In this document: positions 19,001-28,034 of the stretch, one piece after another
How the letters are laid out: the number at the start of each line of letters is the position of its first letter
How positions within the stretch are numbered: the stretch's first letter is position 1
NCBI GenBank assembly: GCA_019634415.1
Contig: JAHQVJ010000040.1
Span: 1-64,000 of the forward strand
Length of the DNA: 64,000 nucleotides
From: Myxococcales bacterium
GTDB lineage: Bacteria > Myxococcota_A > UBA796 > GCA-2862545
Direction: 5' to 3'
Notes under the pieces: model-generated
Told to the model about the DNA's origin: nothing
The model's input: only the letters and a program-made list of their open reading frames with translations
Database searches by the model: none
Made by a program: the position numbers and the translations under genes

Positions 19001-19449
19001 TACTCGATGTGCTCGACATCCACGACTACGAGGGCATTCACCCGCAGGTGGCCGCCTGGAAGGTGCTCGTGCTGAGTCGGATCGGACGGCAGAAGGAAGC
19101 GCGTGCGGCGTTCCAGCTCATCGGACAACGCTCCGAGCACTGGCCCCACGTGCAGATCCACGCCGATCTGGCGCTGGGCAAGGCGCTGATGGTGCTCGAT
19201 CGTCGCCACGACGCACAGGCCGTGCTGCAGCGTGCCCTGGCTGCGAGCGAGAGCAGCGGCTTCCGCTACCTGCAGCTGCTCTCCCACACTCAGCTGCTGC
19301 TCGCTTCCGATGCGCTGGAGTCCCGCGAGCACCACGCGCGCGTCGCCTCGGGCCTGGCCCGTTCCTTGGCTGCCAACCTTCCTCCCGACGACGCAGAACG
19401 GTTCCTGGCCGTACACGAGGCACAGCTGACCGTCGGCCCTTCGCTTTGA
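16003..19449 (+). CDS. Ser/Thr protein kinase with ATPase and TPR regions (paralogue 1)
   Basis: 1148 residues. Hanks kinase domain about 25-290: glycine loop ARGGMATVYG, Lys52 in ALKLL, catalytic loop HRDVTPGN (Asp149; Thr151 replaces the usual Lys), DFG at 167, APE-like MAPEQ. Residues 300-560 form a STAND/AAA_16-like ATPase: Walker A GPSGQGKT (Lys334), Walker B VLIIDD (Asp421/422). The rest is helical TPR-like repeats (AYLAQARARHALGQLPEA and similar). No transmembrane segment. GTG start with GGAGAG upstream. The stop codon lies inside the first hairpin-repeat unit. Likely integrates protein-protein signals and nucleotide state; partners unknown. Confidence 0.93.
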   Translation: MSNAPIQTLVKGEPEPGDRIGEYEVVERLARGGMATVYGVRHVQRGEPRALKLLHPLAGGDESRGRFRREFRALSRLQHPNVLRVHESGMYHGRPWFTMERLEGHDLRQVVEALQSAPSEARFARAEDILKQVARALAYVHDRGLVHRDVTPGNVFVLSDGKVKLMDFGVVKEAGTDLTAVGAVIGTVAYMAPEQITGVGLDARADLYSLGAVLYLLLTGRRVFSAHTIHGFMEKHLNVRPRPPSEFTPDVPTHLEEICLRLLEKEPRDRFASASHLLHVLGDLEQRVDVDGQFPGRTVGRTLLRGQLTEAVAEVAAGRKGRAMILSGPSGQGKTRMLELAEHHARRLGLQIASGRCRHHARPFGAFVSIYRSLRGSDPPEVLEAVFRGDDNEGKVWERYPILSAFRDVVVANAPIVLIIDDLDRADPATVELLSYLIRNTLSLSEEPVLFLMGHDDGEQRIRNTLEELGPVSCVKLQPLDESEVEELVVSLLGNSGAARALSRRLIEEGDGSPALIAEMLRGLMDDGLIRRRDDASYELVVGSAEIARSNLPMPASLRQALHERLAALSQQALAIGRVLAHSRTRIDTDVLIDAMPMDEKTVMAALDELMDAGIVQEHRKGDVERVELAHGRFREVLAEAVPDKTRQGTHRALGEALERRHRGQTDKVVEELAYHFEQAALAPKAYQYLLHTAHRHLQRSLYHEALAFLDRATTMEPRARPYMLLDEADKRLAEAYLAQARARHALGQLPEAVQATQRAQALATTINDPGLEARVAIELGSQLRLQGSSESAEEQARLAIKRAEEAGDQRLLPRPLYQLAVIQWSKGDLAAAEKYWRQSLQIAQQLGDERDEGFGHNGLAIIALCRGNSMDARRWFEQSATLFERLGMLNPLVVARVNLTEIYVHTGILRKALALADRTVAQAEEVGHHQGIALGKAWRSRILLILGRAEEAEREATDALKRVRRVANREHETMVLGALVHALLAREHWARALDPIEQLLDVLDIHDYEGIHPQVAAWKVLVLSRIGRQKEARAAFQLIGQRSEHWPHVQIHADLALGKALMVLDRRHDAQAVLQRALAASESSGFRYLQLLSHTQLLLASDALESREHHARVASGLARSLAANLPPDDAERFLAVHEAQLTVGPSL

Positions 19450-19785
19450 ACGGGCTTCTCGATCGCCACCTGCGGTACCCCCGACAAGGAACTGGCGTAT
19501 TTCGTACGCTATTCAACCCCTTGCCGATGGCACCGCAGGTGGCGCGATGCCCTTTGCTGTGAACGGGCCTCGTAGTTGCGCACCGCGAACCTCACGAACG
19601 CGCACCGGGGTTCTTCGAACCCTGATCGGCGCACGTCCGAGGGGATCGCAGGTCGCACGAAGCCCTTCGCTGTGAACGGGCTTCTCGATCGCCCCCCGCG
19701 ATACTGCCAACAAGGAACTGGCGCACTGCGTGCGCTGGTCAGTCCCTTGCCGACAGTACCGCAGCGGTCGCGAAGCCCTTCCCGA
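19436..19785. repeat. Tandem array of three 113-nt hairpin units plus a truncated fourth boundary
   Basis: The junction sequence GCCCTTCGCTGTGAACGGGC, or a close variant, recurs at 19436, 19549 and 19662, with a truncated copy at 19775: an exact 113-nt period. With flanks it reads GAAGCCC ... GGGCTTC, itself a palindrome. Between junctions each unit folds on itself: unit 1 pairs GCCACCTGCGGT with ACCGCAGGTGGC and GCGTA with TACGC; unit 3 pairs GCGCAC with GTGCGC; unit 2 pairs GGGTTC with GAACCC. Units 1 and 3 are similar, unit 2 differs inside but keeps folding. It fills most of the only gene-free stretch over 300 nt; the rest (19786-19858) shows no clear ribosome site. Confidence 0.85.
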
Positions 19786-19858
19786 GCGTAGCCGTCCCTG
19801 AGATAGAGTCTGAGAATGCAGCGCGCTGTTCGAGCTGGGTTGCGTACCCGCGTTGTCG

Positions 19859-22800
19859 ATGAGTAGGACGGAGGCCGGTTGGGCGGAGGGTCTGGGCCCA
19901 CCACCCGGACCCGAAGACAGCGTCGGTTCTTACAAAATTCGCCGCCTCATCGGCTCAGGAGGAATGGCCTCGGTCTACGAGGCGGAGGCCATCGGAGAAG
20001 GGCTGGACGCACCGAGGGTCGTGGCCCTCAAGGTGCTCAACCCCGACCGAGTCCTGCAGGAGGAGGTGCGCCGCTTCACGCGGGAATACCGCGCACTATC
20101 CAGGATGAACCACGAGAACGTGGTGAGGGTCTACGACACGGGGGTTCATCGGGGGTATCCCTGGATCGCCATGGAGATGGTGGACGGCCGAGATCTCGAG
20201 ACCGAGATCGAGGCGTGGCGAGCGTCCGACCCCGACGACCGCTTCGAGCGGATCGAGCGGATCCTCCGCGGGATCTGCCTCGGCCTCGGCTACGTGCACG
20301 ATCACGGCCTGGTGCACCGCGACCTCAAGCCCAGCAACGTGCTGCTCACCGAAGACGGCACCCCGAAGATCAGCGACTTCGGGGTGGTGAAGAGCGAGAG
20401 CACCGCGAGCACTCAGCTCACGCTCGCCGGGCGCCTGGTGGGAACCGTCGCCTTCATGGCTCCCGAGCTCATCACCGACGAGAACGTGGATCTGCGGGCC
20501 GATCTCTATGCGCTGGGCGCGGTGCTGTACCTCATGGTCACCTTTCGCCGCCCCATCGAGGCCGAGACGGTGGCTGGATACCTGGCACGCCATCTCACGG
20601 AGGTCCCGCGGCCGCTCACGGAGCTCGAGCCCCGAGCGCCGCAGCGCCTCGAGCAGCTCGCACAGCGCCTCCTTCAGAAGGACCGCACGTTCCGCCACCC
20701 GAGCGCCCACGCTGTGCTTCAGGCCCTCGATCGCAGCGATGTGGAGGAGATCCCGCCCTTGCGAGGTCGCGACGAGGTCGGTGTGCGCTGGACCCGTCGC
20801 CTCGCCCAGCTGCAGGAAGGCGCGGGGGCCGCAGTGGCCCTGCTCGGCACCTCGGGATCGGGGAAGACCCACGTGTTCGATACCTTGGTGGAGCAGGTGC
20901 GAGCGCACGGCATGCGCATCGGCGTCGCGCGCGGGGGGCACGCGCCGGTGATTCCCCAGCTCGCCCAGGGTCTGGGCCAAGGCGCGCGAGCGCGAACCGC
21001 GCAGGAGCTGGAGGCGCTGCTCCGCACCGATCCCGAGGCACCCACGGTGCTCGCGGTGGACGACCTCGATGCGGCTGGGTCGCAGGAGATCCAGGAGCTG
21101 TCGCGACTGATCCGCACCTGGGTCACCCTGGAGGCGCGCCCGCTGCTGCTGCTGCTCACCACGAGCCCGACGGAGGCCGAGCTCGACGGGGAGCTGTCGG
21201 CGCTGCAGTCCGGGCAGTCCACGGGACTGGAGTGCGACGTCGAGGCGCTGGGACCCATCGACGTGCGTGCGGCGATCGCCATGAGTCGCGACCGAGGCGT
21301 GACCGGTCCGGTGGCTGCAGCCCTCGGTCGACGCCTGCACCAGATGTATGGCGGCGTGCCCGGCGCCATCGTGCGCCAGCTCGACGCACTGCTCCAGGAG
21401 GGCTGGCTGCGACCCGATGGCGACCACCTCGTCGCCAACCGTCCCCTCGCCTCCTTCAAGCACGACGAGCTGCCCGTGCCGCCGGCCGTGCGACGCGCCA
21501 TCGAGGAGGATCTCGCTCGGTTGGCCGGCGATGCGAGGCGCATGGTGGAGCTGCTCTCGGTGCTGGACCGCCCGGTCAGCCCTGCCCTGTTCGACGCGCT
21601 GGCGCCCTCCGACGCGGAGGAGCCGGGCCTGCACGCCCCGGAGCGAGTGCTCGAGGAGCTCGTCCGCATCGGAATCGTGCAGCGGGAGTCCGACGACACC
21701 GAGGAGCGCATCCAGCTGTCCGACCCCTGCACCGCGCGGGTGGTGGACGCCGCGCTGAAGGAGGAGGAGCGCAGAGAGCTCCACGCCACGCTGGCACGTG
21801 CGTTGGCCACCCGAAGGCGGCGATCCCAGGTGCTGCAGATCGCCCACCACCTCAAGGCCGCTGGCGAGGTGGCCCGCTCCTGGCCCCTGTACGTGCAGGC
21901 AGCGCGGCGTTCGGCGCGAGACGGACGACACTCGGACGTCATCGACATCTGCAAGAGCGCCGACGAGATCGAGGACGCCGCCACGGAGGCGCTCCCTGCG
22001 GCAGAGGTGCTCAAGCATCGACGCTGGCTGAACCTGTTGCGGGGCGAGGCGCTGTTGGAGCGGCGCAGCTTCGTGGAAGCTGCCGCCCACCTGCAGGTCG
22101 CTGCCCGTGACGCGCGAGCGGAGGGCCACCGCCCCATGCTCGCCCGCAGCCTCGCGGGGCTCGGTCGCGCGCAGTACCGCAAGGGAAACTTCGACGAGGC
22201 CCAGCGAGCCCTCGAGGAAGCGCTCCAGGGCTCCGAGCCCGACGCCACCCTGCTGGCACCCACCCTGCGCCTTCTCGGCGACCTCGCGCTGCGACGCGGC
22301 CAGCTCGACCAGGCCGAGGCGCTGTGGAGCAACGCGCTGCAGGCCGCCCTGAGCACGTCGAGCGGCGAGGACGAGGCGCGCGCCAGACGCGGACTGGCCC
22401 ACCTGCGCACCATCGAGGGGTCCCTGGCCTCGGCGGCCAAGCTGCTCAACCACGCCGAAGAGCTGCTCAACCCAGACGGCGACTACCGCGTCCGAGCCAG
22501 CGTCTTGGCACGACTCACCGAGATCGACGCAGTGGCCGGCAGGTTCGGCAGCGCGCTGTATCGCGCCGAGCTGCTGGTGGAGCTGGCCAAGCGCCACGGC
22601 CTGGCCGACCGGATGCCCATCGCCTTCGCCTTGCAGGGAGAGGTGCTGACCTCTCTGGGTCACGCCGAGCTCGCCCACGAAGCACTTCGCCAAGCCACGC
22701 TGTTCATCGGCGCCGCGGAGGGTCCCACCTGGGAAGCCCGCATGCGCGTCGCGCGAACCTTGATGGATCTGGCCGACCGCTCCCATGCCGGCGCCTTCGC

Positions 22801-23242
22801 AGCCGCCGCCGAGCTGCTTCCCGACGAAGCGGATCTCCCCTCCTCGGGGGTGACGGATCCGCTGGCGCAGTGGCTGGTGCTCCGGGCCCGGGTGGCAGCC
22901 TCCTCACAGGATCCCGAAGCAGCTGCGCTGACTCGACGAGCGCTGGATCGACCCGCACCCCTCCTGGGCCTCTCCGACGCACGCATGGCCCTCGACGCGG
23001 CCAAGGCGCTCGCCGAGACGGCGCCCGAGGAAGCGCGACGCGCCATGAGCCGAGGTCTCGAGGCGCTGCCCGACGAGGGAGTCGACGGCATGCGCCTGGA
23101 GCTGATGCTCTCCGTCCAGCGCCCGGGATCGGAGGTACCCGACACCCTCGCCACACTGGTGGGCCGGATTCTCCCGCTCCTACCCCCTCGATCCGCAGAC
23201 AGCTTCAAGGCTCGGAACGCGGTACTGCAGCGAACAAGCTAA
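19859..23242 (+). CDS. Ser/Thr protein kinase with ATPase and TPR regions (paralogue 2)
   Basis: 1127 residues from ATG 19859; a TTG two codons upstream is possible and no good ribosome site is seen. Kinase domain about 25-300: IGSGGMASVYEA, Lys58, HRDLKPSN (Asp155, Lys157), DFG at 173, APE in MAPELI. ATPase Walker A GTSGSGKT (Lys336) and Walker B VLAVDDLD. The C-terminal 550 residues are TPR-like helices. Same order as its neighbours, so the three arose by tandem duplication; the long divergence suggests it is old. Cytoplasmic by lack of membrane segments. Substrates unknown. Confidence 0.93.
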   Translation: MSRTEAGWAEGLGPPPGPEDSVGSYKIRRLIGSGGMASVYEAEAIGEGLDAPRVVALKVLNPDRVLQEEVRRFTREYRALSRMNHENVVRVYDTGVHRGYPWIAMEMVDGRDLETEIEAWRASDPDDRFERIERILRGICLGLGYVHDHGLVHRDLKPSNVLLTEDGTPKISDFGVVKSESTASTQLTLAGRLVGTVAFMAPELITDENVDLRADLYALGAVLYLMVTFRRPIEAETVAGYLARHLTEVPRPLTELEPRAPQRLEQLAQRLLQKDRTFRHPSAHAVLQALDRSDVEEIPPLRGRDEVGVRWTRRLAQLQEGAGAAVALLGTSGSGKTHVFDTLVEQVRAHGMRIGVARGGHAPVIPQLAQGLGQGARARTAQELEALLRTDPEAPTVLAVDDLDAAGSQEIQELSRLIRTWVTLEARPLLLLLTTSPTEAELDGELSALQSGQSTGLECDVEALGPIDVRAAIAMSRDRGVTGPVAAALGRRLHQMYGGVPGAIVRQLDALLQEGWLRPDGDHLVANRPLASFKHDELPVPPAVRRAIEEDLARLAGDARRMVELLSVLDRPVSPALFDALAPSDAEEPGLHAPERVLEELVRIGIVQRESDDTEERIQLSDPCTARVVDAALKEEERRELHATLARALATRRRRSQVLQIAHHLKAAGEVARSWPLYVQAARRSARDGRHSDVIDICKSADEIEDAATEALPAAEVLKHRRWLNLLRGEALLERRSFVEAAAHLQVAARDARAEGHRPMLARSLAGLGRAQYRKGNFDEAQRALEEALQGSEPDATLLAPTLRLLGDLALRRGQLDQAEALWSNALQAALSTSSGEDEARARRGLAHLRTIEGSLASAAKLLNHAEELLNPDGDYRVRASVLARLTEIDAVAGRFGSALYRAELLVELAKRHGLADRMPIAFALQGEVLTSLGHAELAHEALRQATLFIGAAEGPTWEARMRVARTLMDLADRSHAGAFAAAAELLPDEADLPSSGVTDPLAQWLVLRARVAASSQDPEAAALTRRALDRPAPLLGLSDARMALDAAKALAETAPEEARRAMSRGLEALPDEGVDGMRLELMLSVQRPGSEVPDTLATLVGRILPLLPPRSADSFKARNAVLQRTS

Positions 23243-23250
23243 CCCTGGTC

Positions 23251-26200
23251 ATGGCAGAGCACGACAACGAGCCCTTGGAGATGGGCGGCCTGATCCTCGA
23301 GCCCGGCTCTCGAATCGGCAGCTACGTGTTCATGCGCGAGATCGGCAGCGGCGGCATGGCGCGCGTGCTGCTGGCCAAGGATCCCGCCGGGCACCTCGTC
23401 GCCCTGAAGGTGCTCCGCCGCTCTCGCTTCAAGACCGGCATGGCCCGCTTCCGCCGTGAGTTCCGGGCCTTGTCCCGCATCCGCCACCCCAACGTCATCC
23501 GCGTGGAGGCCTACGGCGACTTGCACGGGCATCCCTACATCGCCATGGAGTTCGTGGACGGCCCCGATCTCCACAGCCTGATCCGCAGCTTCAAGAGCTG
23601 GGAGCCCGAGAAGCGCTGGACGCGCGTGGAGCAGATCGTCATCGACCTGTGCCGAGCGCTGTCCGCCATCCATCGGCGGGGCCTGGTGCACCGCGATCTG
23701 AAGCCCAACAACGTGCTGATCACCCGAGAGGGGGTGTGCAAGCTCACGGACTTCGGCATCGTCAAGGACCTCGATCCCAGCCACGATCCGCACCTGTCCA
23801 CCACCCTGGTGGGCACCTGGGCCTACGCCAGCCCCGAGCAGATCACCGGCACGGCGCTCGACCACCGCTCCGATCTGTACTCCTTGGGCGTGATCCTGTT
23901 CGCCATGCTCACCGGCAAGCGCCCCTTCGTGGCCAACGACATGGCGGGCTACCTCGCCCTGCACCGGGATCGCCCGGCACCCGCCCCCCGCGACGTGTCG
24001 ATGGACATCCCCGACCACCTCGACGAGATCTGTCGTCAGCTCCTGCAGAAGGCCCCGCGCGATCGCTACCAGTCCGCACAGGAGATCCTGTACCGCCTGG
24101 AAGCCGAGGAGCGAAGCCCGGAGCCGTCGCACGCCGACGGCTGGAACCCTCCGCTGGTGGGGCGCACGCTGGAGATCGAGGCGCTGACGGACGCCGTCGC
24201 CGGGCTCACCGCCAGCCGAGGGAGCGTGGTGGCGCTGGAGGGGGAAGACGGCACGGGCAAGACCCGTCTGCTGTCGGTGGCCATCGACCGGGCACGCACG
24301 CTGGGGATCCCGTTCCACCGAGGCGAGTTCCGCAAGGATGCCCCCACCTTCTCCGTGCTGCTCACCCTGGTGCGGGAGGTCCTCAAGGACGCGGGCACCC
24401 GGGTGCGCAAGTCCCTGATGGCCGACATCGAGGCCTGGACGGAGGACACGGGCGCCCCCAAGGACGCCACCCACGCCATCTACGACGCAGCGCGGGAGGC
24501 CTTCGACCTGGTGCTCGACCAGGGGCCCCGCCTCGTGGTCCTCGACGACATCCACGAGGCCAACGCCCGGGAGCTACACCTGGTGTCGTTCCTGGTGCGC
24601 ACCCTCATCGCGGCCAAGGAGCTGCCGCTGCTACTGATCGTGAGCAGCCGCCCCAAGGCCAACGCCGCTGCGGACGCGCTGGTGAGCGGGGAGGAGCTGG
24701 GGGTGGATCCGCGCGAGATGAGCGTGGGAGCGCTGTCGCGGGAGGACCTGGCCACCATCCTGTTCGGGTTGGTGGGCGACACCCACGGAGCGCGGCTGCT
24801 CGCACAGCGCCTCCACAAGGAGACGGAGGGCAACCCCACCTTCGTGACCGAGTTCCTGCGCTCGCTGCTCGCCCGGGGCCAGATCCGGAAGCAGCCAGGC
24901 TCCGACGAGCACATGCTGCACATCGAGACCGAGGAGATCACCACCGGTCACCTCGAGATCCCCATCGGCGTGCGCCAGATGATGAAGAGCCGCTTGGACG
25001 CGGTCTCGCCGACGGATCGACCGGCCCTGGAGGTCCTGGCGGTGGAGCAACGAGACGTGGATCTCGACGTGCTCCTGGACGTCCTGGACGACGACGAAGA
25101 GGCCGTGCTCGACAGCTTGGATCGCCTGTTGTCCGCGGGCATCGTGCGCGAGCGACGCGCTGGCGACTCGGTGTTCCACTGCGTGACCCATCGCAAGTTC
25201 GCCGACGTGGTCTACCGCGACCTCGACGCCGACCGTCGGGCCTGGCTGCACCGTCGGGTGGCTGCGGCCATGGAGCTGCACTACGCCAACCAGCCAGCGG
25301 CGCTGGAGATCGTCGGGGAGCACTACCGCAAGGCAGGCGACGCGGGGCGTGCCTACCGCTACCTGGTGGCCGCAGCCAAGCGCCTGGCCGACCGCTCCCT
25401 CATCCAGGAGGCGTGGGATCTCACGGAGAAGGCAGGAACGCTGCAGGACTCTGCCCGGGCCGATCTCACGCCCGCCGACTTCCGCTCCTTTCGGCGAGAC
25501 AGCCTCACGGTGCGGGCCACGGTGCAGTACAACCGTGCCGAGTGGCAGGAGGCCGAGCGCACCTGGCGTGCCGTGCTGGGGCTGGCCGAGGAAGACGGTG
25601 ACCCGCGGGCATCGTGTGAAGCACGCTTGAGGCTGGCCACGGTGCTGCGCCGCCGCGGGAAGCACGAGGACTCCCGGACCTTCGCCGAGGTGGCGCTGGA
25701 GGCGAGCCGACGACTGCACCACCGCGAGGGCATCGCCGAGTCGCTGCACTGCATGGCGGCGCTGGCCTGGAGCGAGGGGGATCTGGACGCCTGCGAGCGG
25801 CTGGCCAACGAGGGGCTGCAGGTGGCGCAGGGTAGCCAGCTGGCGGACCGGCGCGCCGAGCTGCTCCTGGCCCTGACCGCCGCCCAGGCCACCCGCGGGC
25901 ACCTCGCCGCCGCCACCAGCGGGCTCACCGAGGCGGAGGGGATCTTTCGAGAGCTTCGGATGAAGCGTCCGCGTTGCCTGGCGCTGTCCAACCTGGCCGA
26001 GCTCCTGATGTGGCAGGGGGAGCCGCTGCAGGCTCGCCAGCGCGCCCACATCGCCGCCGAGCTGTCGAAGGAGGTGGACTACAAGCTCGGCCGCGCCACG
26101 GCCCTGCGTGCCATGAGCGTGGCCGCCCACGACCTGGGTCTGTACGAGGAAGCCGAGGGTGGACTGAGTCAGGCGCTGCAGATCGCACGCAGCATCGAGC

Positions 26201-26748
26201 TTCCGGAGGAGGTCCTGTCGTGCCTGACGGCTCTGACCCACCTGGCGGTGGAGCAGGACCAGATCTCGAAGGTCCGTCAGTACGGCCGACGCGCCGTCGA
26301 CGTGGCTCAGAGAGGCGATCCCGAGCGGCTGCTGCCGCTGCTGTGGGTGGATCTGGCCCGCGCCGAGGCGAGTGTCGATCGGCTGAAGGCCAAGGAGCTG
26401 ATCGATCGTGCCTCGGCCACGCTGCCCGAGCTGCCCCTCCCCCGACGCACCCAGGTGGAGCTCGCGCTGGCCTGGGCCTACGTGGCCGTCCGCGACCACG
26501 TGCTGGCACGAACGTCGGCGCGCTCGGTGATCCAGACTGCGGGCTCTCGTGGCTTCCGCCTGATGTCGCTGGAGGCACGCGCCCTGATGACGAGCCTGAC
26601 CCAGGGCGATGACCAACAGACCCACCGCGCCGTGGGGCAAGATCTCGCCCGGGACTTCGTGGGTCGACTCGCACCGGACATGGCCAAGCGATTCGGGCAG
26701 CGCCCGTTCCTCACGCTGCTCGAGGACCCGGTCGTGGACGAGGAGTGA
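23251..26748 (+). CDS. Ser/Thr protein kinase with ATPase and TPR regions (paralogue 3)
   Basis: 1165 residues. An open frame extends far upstream, but homology begins at MAEHDNEPLE, 8 nt after the stop of paralogue 2. Kinase domain: IGSGGMARVLLA, Lys53, HRDLKPNN (Asp149, Lys151), DFG at 167, SPEQITG. ATPase: Walker A GEDGTGKT (Lys337) and Walker B LVVLDDIH. Helical TPR-like repeats follow to the end, including the RRGKHEDSRTFAEVAL type. The stop overlaps the AarF-family gene start (TGATG), so these are co-translated. Confidence 0.93.
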   Translation: MAEHDNEPLEMGGLILEPGSRIGSYVFMREIGSGGMARVLLAKDPAGHLVALKVLRRSRFKTGMARFRREFRALSRIRHPNVIRVEAYGDLHGHPYIAMEFVDGPDLHSLIRSFKSWEPEKRWTRVEQIVIDLCRALSAIHRRGLVHRDLKPNNVLITREGVCKLTDFGIVKDLDPSHDPHLSTTLVGTWAYASPEQITGTALDHRSDLYSLGVILFAMLTGKRPFVANDMAGYLALHRDRPAPAPRDVSMDIPDHLDEICRQLLQKAPRDRYQSAQEILYRLEAEERSPEPSHADGWNPPLVGRTLEIEALTDAVAGLTASRGSVVALEGEDGTGKTRLLSVAIDRARTLGIPFHRGEFRKDAPTFSVLLTLVREVLKDAGTRVRKSLMADIEAWTEDTGAPKDATHAIYDAAREAFDLVLDQGPRLVVLDDIHEANARELHLVSFLVRTLIAAKELPLLLIVSSRPKANAAADALVSGEELGVDPREMSVGALSREDLATILFGLVGDTHGARLLAQRLHKETEGNPTFVTEFLRSLLARGQIRKQPGSDEHMLHIETEEITTGHLEIPIGVRQMMKSRLDAVSPTDRPALEVLAVEQRDVDLDVLLDVLDDDEEAVLDSLDRLLSAGIVRERRAGDSVFHCVTHRKFADVVYRDLDADRRAWLHRRVAAAMELHYANQPAALEIVGEHYRKAGDAGRAYRYLVAAAKRLADRSLIQEAWDLTEKAGTLQDSARADLTPADFRSFRRDSLTVRATVQYNRAEWQEAERTWRAVLGLAEEDGDPRASCEARLRLATVLRRRGKHEDSRTFAEVALEASRRLHHREGIAESLHCMAALAWSEGDLDACERLANEGLQVAQGSQLADRRAELLLALTAAQATRGHLAAATSGLTEAEGIFRELRMKRPRCLALSNLAELLMWQGEPLQARQRAHIAAELSKEVDYKLGRATALRAMSVAAHDLGLYEEAEGGLSQALQIARSIELPEEVLSCLTALTHLAVEQDQISKVRQYGRRAVDVAQRGDPERLLPLLWVDLARAEASVDRLKAKELIDRASATLPELPLPRRTQVELALAWAYVAVRDHVLARTSARSVIQTAGSRGFRLMSLEARALMTSLTQGDDQQTHRAVGQDLARDFVGRLAPDMAKRFGQRPFLTLLEDPVVDEE

Positions 26749-28034
26749 TGGGCAAGCGGGACGAGCTCGAGCGGATCACCAGCTCGTGGGCGCGCCGCAC
26801 CCTCGCCTCGGGACGCGTGGCGCTGAAGCTGGGGCGTGCGGCCGCCCGACGAGCCGTCCAGGCCGTGGACCGTCACGGCGACGAGCAGCTCGGAGAGGGC
26901 CTGGCCACCGAGCTCGACGCGATGAAGGGCCTGGCCATGAAGGTCGGGCAGATGGCCAGCTACCTCGAGGGCTCCCTGCCGCCAGATGCACAGCGGGTCC
27001 TGCGACGGCTGCAGCGGGGCGGCGAGCCCCTCGCCTTCGAGGCCATCCAGCCCGTGGTGGAGCAAGCCCTGGGTCAGCCTCTGCACGAGCTGTACGACAC
27101 CTTCGACCCCACCCCCATCGCGAGCGCCTCCATCGCTCAGGTGCATCGCGCCACGGTGCGAGGCCAGCCCGTGGCGGTGAAGGTGCAGTACCCCGAAATC
27201 GCCCGCACCTTCGAGGTGGATCTCGGGCACCTGCGCCGCATGGGCGCGCTGGCATCGCTGGGAAGTGCGCTTAGCGCTGAGGACGTGGTGGAAGAGCTGC
27301 GCGATCGGCTGCGCGAGGAATGCGACTTCGAGATCGAGGCCGATCACCAAGAGCGCTTCGCCCGACGCTGGGCCGACGAGCCTTGGGTGCACGTGCCCGA
27401 GGTGATCCGGAGCCATAGCGCCACCACCGTGCTCACGTCCAGCTTCGCGGAGGGGCAGGGCTTCTACGCCTTCGTCGACGCCGCTGACGAAGCGGCCAGG
27501 AACCGAGCCGCCGAGCACCTCTTCGTGTTCAGCTTCCGCTCCATCTTCGCCCACCGCTGCATGCACGGCGATCCGCATCCGGGGAACTACCTCTTCCCCG
27601 AAGCCCGGGACCAGACCGTGTTCCTCGACTTCGGGTGTGTCCGGAGCTTCGAGCGCCCCCTCGTGGACGCCTGGAAGCAGCTCGCCCGAGTCGTGCTGGA
27701 GGGGCGTCGCGGAGATCTGGCCGAGGCGATGATGGCCACGGGCATGGTGCCCGATCCGGACCGCTACGACTTCGACCATCACTGGGAGGTCATGCAGTAC
27801 CTGTACGAGCCGTTCACGCAGGCCAGGTTCCGCTACACCCACGACTACGTGCGGCGCAGCTGGTCACTGCTCACCTGGAACAACCCCAACCTCCGACACA
27901 CCCGCATGCCCGGACCCTGGGTCCTCGTGCAGCGGCTTCAGTGGGGCCTCAACAGCGTGCTCGCGCTGCTGAACGCGGAGGCCGACTTCGGCACGCTGTT
28001 TCGTGCCGCCCTCGATCACCCCGAGCGGTCCTGA
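26748..28034 (+). CDS. AarF/ABC1/UbiB-family atypical kinase-like protein
   Basis: 428 residues. Family hallmarks are all visible: KxGQ motif (MKVGQMASY), the Ala-rich loop IASASIAQVHRA, the Lys motif VAVKVQYP, HGDPHPGN and DFG in FLDFGCVR. Members are ATP-binding proteins linked to ubiquinone and lipid metabolism (UbiB, COQ8). Here the gene directly follows a Ser/Thr kinase with a 1-nt overlap rather than quinone genes. Hydrophobic C-terminal membrane segments typical of UbiB are not obvious. Its 3' end overlaps the convergent fourth kinase by 19 nt. Family secure; role in this cluster unknown. Confidence 0.92.
   Translation: MGKRDELERITSSWARRTLASGRVALKLGRAAARRAVQAVDRHGDEQLGEGLATELDAMKGLAMKVGQMASYLEGSLPPDAQRVLRRLQRGGEPLAFEAIQPVVEQALGQPLHELYDTFDPTPIASASIAQVHRATVRGQPVAVKVQYPEIARTFEVDLGHLRRMGALASLGSALSAEDVVEELRDRLREECDFEIEADHQERFARRWADEPWVHVPEVIRSHSATTVLTSSFAEGQGFYAFVDAADEAARNRAAEHLFVFSFRSIFAHRCMHGDPHPGNYLFPEARDQTVFLDFGCVRSFERPLVDAWKQLARVVLEGRRGDLAEAMMATGMVPDPDRYDFDHHWEVMQYLYEPFTQARFRYTHDYVRRSWSLLTWNNPNLRHTRMPGPWVLVQRLQWGLNSVLALLNAEADFGTLFRAALDHPERS

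Noticed and set aside
19436..19785. CRISPR array
   Set aside because: Period is 113 nt, the cores are self-complementary and related to each other, only three units exist and no cas gene is near.
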